Shown here: positions 5,864-12,064 of the stretch, piece after piece
Position numbering within the stretch: position 1 is the first letter of the stretch
Layout: every line of letters begins with the position of its first letter
Assembly: GCA_903825065.1 (NCBI GenBank)
Contig: CAIJZG010000345.1
Coordinates: 1-12,064, forward strand
DNA length: 12,064 bases
Source: an uncultured Bacteroidota bacterium
Lineage (GTDB): Bacteria; Bacteroidota; Bacteroidia; Chitinophagales; Chitinophagaceae
Reading direction: 5' to 3'
Notes under the pieces: generated by a model
Told to the model about the DNA's origin: nothing
Databases searched by the model: none
Seen by the model: the letters and a program-made list of their open reading frames with translations, nothing else
Translations under genes and position numbers: made by a program

Positions 5864-8518
5864 TTAATTTGACAGGAGTAAATTCCTAATTTGAGCAATC
5901 ACTTCCTGCAAATTACTTGCGTCTTGTCCACCTGCTGTGGCAAGGGTTTTTTGTCCACCGCCGCCGCCTTTAATTAGTGGGGTGATGATTTCTTTGATCA
6001 TTTTCGGTGCTTCTAAATTTTTCTCAGCGCTAACATTATCCGACAATAAAATACAAACAGCAGCTTTTCCTCCAATATTGGCCACAAGTATTATTAGATA
6101 GTTTTCTCCAAGATCAGGTCTTAGATCAAAAGCCAGTTTTTTTAGTTGATCTGCGTTACTCACTTCCACTTCTTTGCCAATAAAGTAGGCTTCACCAATT
6201 GCAATGTTGAAAGGCTCACGCTGGGCTAATAATTCTTTTTTTATCACCAACAATTGCTTGGCTTCCAGGGATTCTAATTTTTTTTCTAATTCTTGTTTTT
6301 CCAGAATTATTTTTTCAACTGCTTTTAATGGCTCTTTAGTTTTTAATAAATTACCTACTTCTTTCAATCCAGAAAATTGTTCATATAAATAATTAAATGC
6401 CTTACTTCCAGTAAATGCTTCGATTCTTCTAACACCAGCTGCTACCGCTGCTTCTGAAATGATTTTAAATACCCCAATCATTCCTGTATAAATTACATGA
6501 GTACCTCCACATAATTCTACAGAATATTTTGGATCTACTACCACTACTCTTACTGTATTACCATATTTCTCTCCAAATAATGCCATCGCTCCAAGTTTTA
6601 AAGCTTCTTCTTTTGGCATTTCTGTGATTACAACTGGAATATTTTCTCTGATTTTATCATTCACAATTTTTTCGACCAGGCGAATTTCTTCATCAGTTAC
6701 GCGGGCAAAATGGGAAAAGTCGAAACGCAAACTTTCGTCATTTACTAATGAGCCCTTTTGGGCCACATGATTACCCAAAACTTGACGCAGAGCTGCATGC
6801 ATCAAGTGTGTGGCTGTATGATTATAGCTAGTATAAAGTCTTTTCTCAATATTGATAGCAGCAGTTAAATTAGTAGTAATATTGGTTGGTAAAGTATCTG
6901 TAAAGTGAACAATCAGGTCATTCTCTTTTTTGGTATCAGTTACTGAAATTTTTTCTTCCCCAAATTGCAAATAACCAATATCACCTATTTGTCCGCCACT
7001 CTCTGCATAAAAAGGGGTTGTTGCCAATACCATTTGATATTGTTCCTTCCCTTTTGATTTTATTTTACGGTATTTAGTAACTCGGGTATTAACCAAAATG
7101 TCTTTGTAGCCTACAAAACCTTCCCCTTTTTCTTCGCTTAAAACTATCCAGTCTTCTGTGTCTAAAACAGAAGCTGCCCTACTTCTATTTTTCTGTTGAA
7201 GCATTTCTGCATCAAAACCTTTCTCATCGATGCTGATATTATTTTCAGAAGCTATTAAACGAGTGAGATCAATCGGAAATCCAAAGGTGTCGAATAATTC
7301 AAAAACAGCTTTGCCTTCAATTTCTTTTGAAACACTTGCAGCACTTGCTGTAACCATATCGTCTATTCTTTTCAAGCCTTTATCCAATGTTCTTAAAAAT
7401 GCGTCTTCTTCTTCTTTTACCACTTTCGAAACGAAATCTAATTGTTGTTTTAATTCAGGAAATACATTTTCGAATTGATTTGCTAATTGAGGGAGTAGTT
7501 GATGTAATAAAGGTTGTTTATAATTCAAATAAGAATAATAATAACGTACTGCACGGCGTAAGATTCTACGAATTACATAACCGGCCCCTGTATTCGAAGG
7601 CAACTGTCCATCTGCGATAGTAAAAGAAATAGCACGAATATGATCGGCTATCACCCGGAAAGCAATAGCTTCTTTACTGGAACTGAAATCGTATTTTTTT
7701 TTGCAAATCTGTTCAACAACCGAAATGGTACCTGTAAATACATCGGTATCATAGTTACTTGTCTTTCCTTGTATCACACGCACTAATCTTTCAAAACCCA
7801 TACCTGTATCTACGTGCTTTGCAGGTAATGATTCTAATGTGCCATCTTTTAAGCGATTGAATTGCATGAACACATTATTCCAAATTTCAATTACTTGCGG
7901 ATGATCGTTGTTTACTAAATGCTTACCATCAACTGCGGCTCGCTCTTCATTGGTACGGCAATCCACGTGTATTTCACTGCAAGGACCACATGGACCGGTA
8001 TCGCCCATCTCCCAGAAATTATCTTTTTTATTTCCTAAGAGAATCCGATCAGGGCTGATTACTTTTTTCCATTCTTCAAATGCTTCATGATCCCTTTCCA
8101 GATTTTCTTTTGTATCACCTTCGAAAATGGTAACATATAAGCGATCTTTATCAATTTTATATACTTCGGTTAAGAGCTCCCAACTCCAAGCAATGGCATC
8201 TGATTTAAAATAATTTCCAAAACTCCAATTACCCAACATCTCAAACATCGTGTGGTGATAGGTGTCTACACCAACTTCTTCCAAGTCGTTGTGTTTGCCA
8301 CTAACGCGTAAACATTTTTGTGTATCGGCTACTCTAGGATAAGGAGCATTTTTATTTCCAAGAAAATAATCTTTGAATTGATTCATGCCCGCATTAGTGA
8401 ATAAAAGAGTCGGATCGTTTTTTACCACAATAGGGGCTGACGCCACTATCTGATGTTCTTTTGAAGCAAAAAAGTCTAAAAACTGCTGGCGTATCTGGGC
8501 ACTGGTCATCATTTTCAT
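5864..8518 (-). CDS. alaS: Alanine--tRNA ligase
   Basis: Cytoplasmic class II synthetase that joins alanine to tRNA(Ala). At 884 residues it is full length for the family. The catalytic domain is residues 1-255, with FLDFFASKEHQIVASAP near the start, FTNAGMNQFK (40-49), the class II segment at 60-100 ending in MFEMLGNWSFGNYFK, and GMGFERL (239-245). A tRNA-recognition helical domain follows to about 460 (GAGYVIRRILRRAVR, 311-325). The editing domain that removes mischarged Ser or Gly has its zinc ligands intact: NHTATH (His567, His571) and CGGTH (Cys670, His674). Residues about 722-770 form a coiled coil. The C-Ala domain ends with GGGGGQKTLATAGG (851-864). I keep the first ATG (8518); ATGs at 8512 and 8509 are also possible and change little. 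It ends at a strong hairpin and is divergent from the M23 peptidase gene. Confidence 0.98.
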   Translation of the reverse strand: MKMMTSAQIRQQFLDFFASKEHQIVASAPIVVKNDPTLLFTNAGMNQFKDYFLGNKNAPYPRVADTQKCLRVSGKHNDLEEVGVDTYHHTMFEMLGNWSFGNYFKSDAIAWSWELLTEVYKIDKDRLYVTIFEGDTKENLERDHEAFEEWKKVISPDRILLGNKKDNFWEMGDTGPCGPCSEIHVDCRTNEERAAVDGKHLVNNDHPQVIEIWNNVFMQFNRLKDGTLESLPAKHVDTGMGFERLVRVIQGKTSNYDTDVFTGTISVVEQICKKKYDFSSSKEAIAFRVIADHIRAISFTIADGQLPSNTGAGYVIRRILRRAVRYYYSYLNYKQPLLHQLLPQLANQFENVFPELKQQLDFVSKVVKEEEDAFLRTLDKGLKRIDDMVTASAASVSKEIEGKAVFELFDTFGFPIDLTRLIASENNISIDEKGFDAEMLQQKNRSRAASVLDTEDWIVLSEEKGEGFVGYKDILVNTRVTKYRKIKSKGKEQYQMVLATTPFYAESGGQIGDIGYLQFGEEKISVTDTKKENDLIVHFTDTLPTNITTNLTAAINIEKRLYTSYNHTATHLMHAALRQVLGNHVAQKGSLVNDESLRFDFSHFARVTDEEIRLVEKIVNDKIRENIPVVITEMPKEEALKLGAMALFGEKYGNTVRVVVVDPKYSVELCGGTHVIYTGMIGVFKIISEAAVAAGVRRIEAFTGSKAFNYLYEQFSGLKEVGNLLKTKEPLKAVEKIILEKQELEKKLESLEAKQLLVIKKELLAQREPFNIAIGEAYFIGKEVEVSNADQLKKLAFDLRPDLGENYLIILVANIGGKAAVCILLSDNVSAEKNLEAPKMIKEIITPLIKGGGGGQKTLATAGGQDASNLQEVIAQIRNLLLSN

Positions 8519-8553
8519 TCAAAATTTTAATCAATTGATAAGGCCGTAGAAAC

Positions 8554-8561
8554 TATCTTTG
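8554..8561 (+). promoter_or_regulatory. Candidate -7 box reading toward the M23 peptidase gene
   Basis: TATCTTTG matches TAnnTTTG in full, with a TTG 16 bases upstream (8535-8537), slightly short of usual spacing. Transcription from near 8568 would give a leader of about 140 bases before the ATG at 8707. A second, weaker candidate is TTG at 8639-8641, 21 bases, then TACATATTTG ending at 8672; its box has two extra bases compared with consensus. Confidence 0.33.
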
Positions 8562-8579
8562 AGAGCTTTTCCGGGGTAG

Positions 8580-8587
8580 CAAAGGTA
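8580..8587 (-). promoter_or_regulatory. Candidate -7 box of alaS
   Basis: The minus strand reads TACCTTTG, a full match to TAnnTTTG. Transcription would start near 8573, leaving a leader of about 55 bases before the alaS ATG at 8518. No TTG is seen at the -33 distance. The leader shows no T-box-like structure that I can recognise. Confidence 0.42.
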
Positions 8588-8706
8588 AGGATAACCTATC
8601 TTAAAAATCGGTGTAGGCAGTAAGCAGAATGTAGACTTTTGCAAAATTATGGCAGTTAAATTTACATATTTGCATGCCTTTTGCTGTTCTTTTGATTGTT
8701 AGAAGC

Positions 8707-9678
8707 ATGAAAAAAATCAAATACTACTATAATACACATACACTCCGCTATGAAAAGCTGGAAGTGCCTCTTCGGGTAATATTGCTTCAGGTATTTGGCT
8801 TTATTACAGCCTGTATCGTAACCGGTTTGTTGATCGTTTTTATCATTTTCAAATATATTGATAGTCCCAAAGAGAAAATTCTTCGTCAGGAAAATGATGA
8901 CATGAAGGAAAGATATGGTCTTTTACAAGATCGAATAAATGAACTGGAATTACAAATGGACGAATTAGAAAACAGGGATAATAATGTGTATCGTTCAATT
9001 TTTGGTTCTGATCCTGTTCCTGATAGTGCGAGGGTAAAAGATATGGAGAAAAAGAATGAAGTAAAACTTGTTACAAGATTAGGAGAAGGGGAACTGGTAA
9101 GAAGTGTAACTTCTCAATTAAACAATCTTTCTCTTAGATCTGCTTACCAAGACAAGTCCTATGTTTTAATAAACGACTTAGTAAAAAATAAAGAAAAACT
9201 GCTTAATGCAACTCCTTCCATACAACCCGTTAGTAATAAAAATTTAAATAGAATAGGAGCTGGATTTGGTTATAGAATTGACCCAGTCTATAAAGATCGT
9301 CGTAATCATCTAGGCATGGACTTCACTGCGCCACAAGGCACACCAATATATGCTACAGCTGATGGGATCGTTAGAGATGCAGGTTTTAATACTGGTGGCT
9401 TTGGTAATCGTGTTGTGATCAATCATGGATTTGGTTATGAAACATTATATGGTCATATGATTCGTATAAAAGCACGTGTGGGACAAAAAGTTAAAAGAGG
9501 TGAAGTAATTGGATATGTTGGAAATACAGGAAAGAGTACTGGTCCGCATTGCCACTATGAAGTACACCGGAGTGGTATACCTGTTGACCCAATTTATTAT
9601 TTTTATAATGATTTAACACCAGCACAGTTTGATAGGATTTTAAAATTAGCTGCAGCAAGTAATCAAAGTTTAGACTAA
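8707..9678 (+). CDS. M23-family (LytM-type) peptidoglycan endopeptidase, membrane-anchored
   Basis: A 323-residue zinc peptidase predicted to cut cross-links in peptidoglycan. It has a short cytoplasmic N-terminus (MKKIKYYYNTHTLRYEKLE), one transmembrane helix at about 24-49, a coiled coil at about 53-90, a linker, and an M23 domain at about 182-300 facing the periplasm. Zinc and catalytic residues are all present: HLGMD (His201, Asp205), YGHM (His250) and HCH (His281, His283), so it should be active and not a degenerate activator such as EnvC. The frame has an earlier ATG at 8674, but I prefer 8707: it gives the usual MKKIKYYY-type start, and the 11 extra residues (hydrophobic, then Arg-Ser) look unrelated. 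The next gene starts 13 bases after the stop, so they are probably co-transcribed. Activity of such enzymes is often controlled by coiled-coil partners; none is visible here. Confidence 0.93.
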   Translation: MKKIKYYYNTHTLRYEKLEVPLRVILLQVFGFITACIVTGLLIVFIIFKYIDSPKEKILRQENDDMKERYGLLQDRINELELQMDELENRDNNVYRSIFGSDPVPDSARVKDMEKKNEVKLVTRLGEGELVRSVTSQLNNLSLRSAYQDKSYVLINDLVKNKEKLLNATPSIQPVSNKNLNRIGAGFGYRIDPVYKDRRNHLGMDFTAPQGTPIYATADGIVRDAGFNTGGFGNRVVINHGFGYETLYGHMIRIKARVGQKVKRGEVIGYVGNTGKSTGPHCHYEVHRSGIPVDPIYYFYNDLTPAQFDRILKLAAASNQSLD

Positions 9679-9691
9679 TTAATTTCTATTG

Positions 9692-9922
9692 ATGGAACCA
9701 GGCGTAAAAGAATATCTAATTCGTATTTTAAACACTATTTCTTTATCTGCCTTATGTTTAATCCTGAATATTACGGCAGGCATTAAGTATGAGTTAGCCT
9801 TTATAGACGATAAATTACAATGGAAGAATGTAGCTTTTTATATTTTTTTATTTGTTAGTTTAACTGGGATGGTATTATATATTATTAAAATCTGGCGAAA
9901 GCCATTGGACTTTGAAAAATAA
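9692..9922 (+). CDS. Small two-helix membrane protein of unknown function
   Basis: A 76-residue protein with no function I can assign. Two hydrophobic segments are clear, at about 9-30 (LIRILNTISLSALCLILNI) and 47-66 (VAFYIFLFVSLTGMVLYIIK). They are joined by a polar loop of about 15 residues with acidic and aromatic side chains, and the tail is positive (KIWRKPLDFEK). By the positive-inside rule both ends should be cytoplasmic and the loop periplasmic. The ATG at 9692 is chosen over a TTG one codon before it. It follows the M23 gene by 13 bases on the same strand and is followed by a terminator-like hairpin, so it is very likely in that operon and could be linked to envelope work. Its length, topology and tight coupling argue for a real gene. 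Confidence 0.8.
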   Translation: MEPGVKEYLIRILNTISLSALCLILNITAGIKYELAFIDDKLQWKNVAFYIFLFVSLTGMVLYIIKIWRKPLDFEK

Positions 9923-9927
9923 TAAAG

Positions 9928-9979
9928 CCGGCAGTTACAAAGATTGATTCAATGTAATGCCGGGTTCATTTAGTTTTTT
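9928..9979. terminator. Probable two-way terminator between convergent genes
   Basis: CCGGCA-G-TTAC (9928-9938) pairs with GTAATGCCGG (9954-9963), leaving one bulged G. An inner ATTG/CAAT pair (9943-9946 and 9950-9953) extends the hairpin. Six T follow at 9974-9979, about 10 bases past the stem, further than ideal. On the minus strand the hairpin is followed by a T-rich stretch (CTTTATTATTTTT). It lies between genes ending at 9922 (+) and 9983 (-). Confidence 0.6.
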
Positions 9980-9982
9980 AAA

Positions 9983-10897
9983 TTAGTTCTTACCTTCCTT
10001 TGTATCGAGTATGACTGGGGTACTTCCTTTACCCATAATTATTACTTTCGAATTGGGCGAAGTAACTAATCCTTTCATTACCTGTATATTTTCATATTGC
10101 AATTGCTTGTCTGTAAGTCCTGAACTCATGATACGCTGATAATCGGCAATACCCTGTGCTTCCACTCGTTTACGTTCAGCCTCTTGCTTTTCTTTCTGTA
10201 ATACGAATTCCATTTTTTGAGCTTCCTGCTCAGCTTTGATCTTTTCTTCAATGGAAGCTTTTACTGTAGCAGGTAATGTTATATTTCTAACAAGTAATTG
10301 CTCCAACACTAATCCTCTTTTTTTGAAGTCGGACTCAATTGTTTTAAAAATTCTAGTTTGAAATTCATCCCTCCTTGTTGAATAAAGATCAACCGCAGTA
10401 TAGTATACAGCGTTATCCCGAATTTTGGTTCGGGTAATTGGACGAACTACTTTGTCTTTAAAATCCATCCCAGTTTCTTTTACCAACATCGGCGCTTCTG
10501 TGGCCATTACACGATAAAGAACGGTAAGGTCGATTACTACTTCCAAACCATCAGCAGTTAAAACGCGAATGGCATCATCTCCAGCCACATCGCCCTCATT
10601 ATGCACTCCACTCATGGTATAGTTCTGTGTTTTAATATCGATTTTGTTCACATCTACGAGTGGATTTACAAAAGTTAATCCGCTGGTAAGTACGTCGTTT
10701 TGCACTTTGCCGAATATCGATTTAACACCAATTTGACCTGCGTCAATTTGTTTAACACAAGAAGAAAATATGCCTAGTACAAAAATGCCCAATCCCACTA
10801 ATCTTGCAGTACCTGCATAATTGGGAAGGGGATGAGGTTGTGCTTTTAAATAAAATGCGGCGATGAAAATAAACAAGCCGAGAAGGATAAGTACCAT
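9983..10897 (-). CDS. SPFH/band-7 domain protein, prohibitin-like
   Basis: A 304-residue membrane protein of the SPFH (stomatin/prohibitin/flotillin/HflK-C) superfamily. Two hydrophobic segments at about 1-17 and 33-48 anchor it. The band-7 domain covers about 49-215 (VKQIDAGQIGVKSIFGKV, then GLTFVNPLVDVNKIDIKTQ, VLTADGLEVVIDLTVLYRV). A charged coiled coil follows at 212-250 (IEEKIKAEQEAQKMEFVLQ, KEKQEAERKRVEAQG), then a short tail. The order and the tail GKGSTPVIL fit the prohibitin group best. Members form large ring assemblies and often bind membrane proteases such as FtsH. No NfeD-type partner or protease is adjacent here, so the role is open. A possible promoter (TTG at 10953-10951, 21 bases, TACCTATT at 10929-10922 on the minus strand) is only a partial match. 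The gene is 66 bp downstream of the NTF2-like gene and may be co-transcribed with it. Confidence 0.93.
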   Translation of the reverse strand: MVLILLGLFIFIAAFYLKAQPHPLPNYAGTARLVGLGIFVLGIFSSCVKQIDAGQIGVKSIFGKVQNDVLTSGLTFVNPLVDVNKIDIKTQNYTMSGVHNEGDVAGDDAIRVLTADGLEVVIDLTVLYRVMATEAPMLVKETGMDFKDKVVRPITRTKIRDNAVYYTAVDLYSTRRDEFQTRIFKTIESDFKKRGLVLEQLLVRNITLPATVKASIEEKIKAEQEAQKMEFVLQKEKQEAERKRVEAQGIADYQRIMSSGLTDKQLQYENIQVMKGLVTSPNSKVIIMGKGSTPVILDTKEGKN

Positions 10898-10963
10898 AAT
10901 TTGTTAGTTGATTGATATATTAATAGGTAGCAGAATAAAGGAAAACATTACAAAAGTCAAAAA

Positions 10964-11404
10964 TTAACTACTGTGATCTACTACGATTGTCCATTTACCA
11001 CTAATTTTTTTGAAAAGCAAAGTAAATGCGCCGCCGATATCTCCGATACTTCTATTTAAATGCCATTTACCAATTACAAAATAGTATTCTGCAGATAGTT
11101 TTCTGAATTCTACAAATTCAAAATCCAAATGTCCCATTGCCGCAGCATCAGGGTAATTTTTTTTATAGTTGTCTAATGTTTTTTGGTAGCCATTATTGAT
11201 CGAAGAGCCAATAAAAAGCAAACTGTCGCTTTCCCAATAACCTTTCATGAAGTTGCTAGTATTGCCTTTATTCCAATCATCCCTTTGACGGAGTAATAAG
11301 TTTTTAATGGCATTAACATCATTGTTTTGCGCCTGAAGATTATTGTTTAGAAATACAGTTAAAAACAGAAGAAAAATCGGGAAGAGCCTAATTGGGCGGT
11401 TCAT
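10964..11404 (-). CDS. Secreted DUF4440/NTF2-like (SnoaL-type) protein
   Basis: A 146-residue protein with an N-terminal signal peptide (hydrophobic core FPIFLLFLTVFL, likely cut after LQA at residue 25), so probably periplasmic. The mature part matches the pattern of DUF4440 in the NTF2-like superfamily: a first helix (NAIKNLLLRQRDDWNKGN), a turn and strand with YWESDSLLFIG, a second helix (YQKTLDNYKKNYPD), then beta strands ending in GGAFTLLFKKISGKWTIVVDHSS. This cone-shaped fold binds small ligands or carries enzymes such as ketosteroid isomerase, but many members have no known activity and no catalytic set can be assigned. The start is the first ATG of the frame and gives a proper signal peptide. 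It is divergent from the glycosylase gene; 87 bp separate their starts. Confidence 0.85.
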   Translation of the reverse strand: MNRPIRLFPIFLLFLTVFLNNNLQAQNNDVNAIKNLLLRQRDDWNKGNTSNFMKGYWESDSLLFIGSSINNGYQKTLDNYKKNYPDAAAMGHLDFEFVEFRKLSAEYYFVIGKWHLNRSIGDIGGAFTLLFKKISGKWTIVVDHSS

Positions 11405-11491
11405 AATTTAGTGTTTTCCGAAAGCTACAACAAACTTTTGGCAAGAGCCATTTCTCTTTTAAATGAGCCCCTAATTTATTAACTTAACCGT

Positions 11492-12064
11492 ATGGAATAT
11501 ATCGTTCATTTAGAAAAAGACAGGAAGCTTTCCAAAATAATTGTTGAATCCCTGCCAGAATTAACGCTTCGTAAAAACATCCCTATCAGGTTAATGGCAA
11601 GTATCATGAGTCAGCAATTAAGTACCCATGTAGCAAATGTAATATTCCGTCGTTTTGTTGAATTATATAAGGGTAAGGAACCTACCGTATCGATGGTACT
11701 TGCCACTGATTCAACTTTATTAAGGGGCATTGGATTAAGCAATAACAAAGTAAGTTATATTTTAAATGTAGCGAGTTTTTGTATAGAACACAATATCACG
11801 GATAAGAAACTACAGAAAATGGATAACGAATCCATTATTGAATTGCTTACACAAATAAAAGGTGTTGGTAGATGGACCGTAGAAATGTTACTGATGTTTT
11901 CTCTGGGCAGAGAAGATGTTTTTGCAGTAGATGACCTGGGAATTCAACGAGCCATGATAAGGTTATATAAATTAGATAATTCAGATAAGAAAGCTTTTAA
12001 AGATAAAATGCTTTTATTATCAGAAAAATGGAGCCCTTATAGAACTTATGCTTGTATGCATTTA
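11492..12064 (+). CDS. DNA-3-methyladenine glycosylase, AlkA/HhH-GPD type, 3'-truncated by the window edge
   Basis: A base-excision repair enzyme that removes alkylated purines such as 3-methyladenine from DNA. The frame is open to the window end (191 codons). The ATG at 11492 is the first start after an in-frame stop at 11480-11482. The family's substrate-pocket helix reads IMSQQLSTHVA (38-48). The helix-hairpin-helix DNA-binding motif is at about 118-136 (IKGVGRWTVEMLL). The HhH-GPD catalytic loop FAVDDLGIQRA (144-154) holds the two Asp residues, the second (Asp148) being the expected catalytic one. The visible end WSPYRTYACMHL (180-191) is the last conserved block, so probably only some 10-20 residues are missing. 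There is no N-terminal AlkA_N domain, so it belongs with the shorter yeast MAG1-like proteins and not with full-length E. coli AlkA. No ada or alkB neighbour is visible. No convincing promoter match was found in the 87-bp gap. Confidence 0.93.
   Translation, partial: MEYIVHLEKDRKLSKIIVESLPELTLRKNIPIRLMASIMSQQLSTHVANVIFRRFVELYKGKEPTVSMVLATDSTLLRGIGLSNNKVSYILNVASFCIEHNITDKKLQKMDNESIIELLTQIKGVGRWTVEMLLMFSLGREDVFAVDDLGIQRAMIRLYKLDNSDKKAFKDKMLLLSEKWSPYRTYACMHL

Noticed and set aside
6204..8090. Plus-strand open frames of 60-82 codons inside alaS
   Set aside because: They are shadows of the alaS coding sequence, low in complexity (Ser/Asn/Phe-rich) and without recognisable domains.
8519..8706. Possible riboswitch or T-box leader between alaS and the M23 gene
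   Set aside because: No T-box motif, tRNA-like fold or conserved aptamer pattern was recognised, and the only inverted repeats are 4-5 bp. Only promoter-like boxes are supported.
10757..10770. Lipobox-like GIFSSC in the SPFH protein (Cys47), suggesting a lipoprotein
   Set aside because: It follows a second hydrophobic segment, 47 residues from the start, with another membrane segment before it, so it does not fit a signal peptide II substrate.
11405..11491. Promoter boxes in the divergent gap between the NTF2-like and glycosylase genes
   Set aside because: The best minus-strand match, TAGCTTTC at 11427-11420, misses the final G and has poor -33 spacing; nothing better was found on the plus strand.
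1..12064. Defence island, mobile element, CRISPR array or biosynthetic cluster
   Set aside because: No transposase, integrase, nuclease, helicase, toxin or repeat-spacer pattern is present; gene content is core housekeeping and envelope genes with uniform base composition by eye.

Overview
The window looks like ordinary chromosomal DNA from a member of the Bacteroidota, most likely Chitinophagaceae or a close relative. The evidence is AT-rich sequence, several -7 promoter boxes of the Bacteroidota form TAnnTTTG, an absence of clear Shine-Dalgarno sequences, a TlpA-like lipoprotein with a DUF4369-type N-terminus, a paired GatB and long AlaS, and an RND/MMPL exporter of the type common in that phylum. 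The placement rests on recognising protein style, not on a database search.

Layout from left to right. The 3' part of an RND/MMPL exporter gene enters from the left edge (+). It converges on a gatB/TlpA-like pair (-), and a strong two-way UUCG hairpin terminator separates them. Upstream of gatB lies a two-PDZ exported protein gene (-) with its own terminator and promoter, preceded by direct repeats that may be an operator. Next comes alaS (-), ended by a 40-nt perfect palindrome and a second GC-rich hairpin. A divergent intergenic region of about 190 bp separates alaS from a two-gene (+) unit: an M23 (LytM-type) cell-wall peptidase and a 76-residue two-helix membrane protein. This unit converges on an SPFH/band-7 (prohibitin-like) gene (-), which lies downstream of a secreted DUF4440/NTF2-like protein gene (-). 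The right edge cuts the last few codons from an AlkA-like DNA-3-methyladenine glycosylase gene (+).

The genes fall into three groups: translation (GatB for Asn/Gln-tRNA transamidation, AlaS for alanine charging), cell envelope (RND exporter, TlpA-like lipoprotein, PDZ protein, M23 peptidase, small membrane protein, SPFH protein, secreted NTF2-like protein), and DNA repair (AlkA-like). I see no mobile element, CRISPR array, toxin-antitoxin pair, phage gene, tRNA or rRNA, and no clear candidate for a new multi-gene system. The most interesting signals are intergenic: the repeats at the -33 position of the PDZ gene, the palindrome next to it, and the interlocked promoter boxes between alaS and the M23 gene. 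No gene-free stretch exceeds 300 bases; the longest are about 205 bp (before the PDZ gene) and 188 bp (alaS/M23), and both are described.
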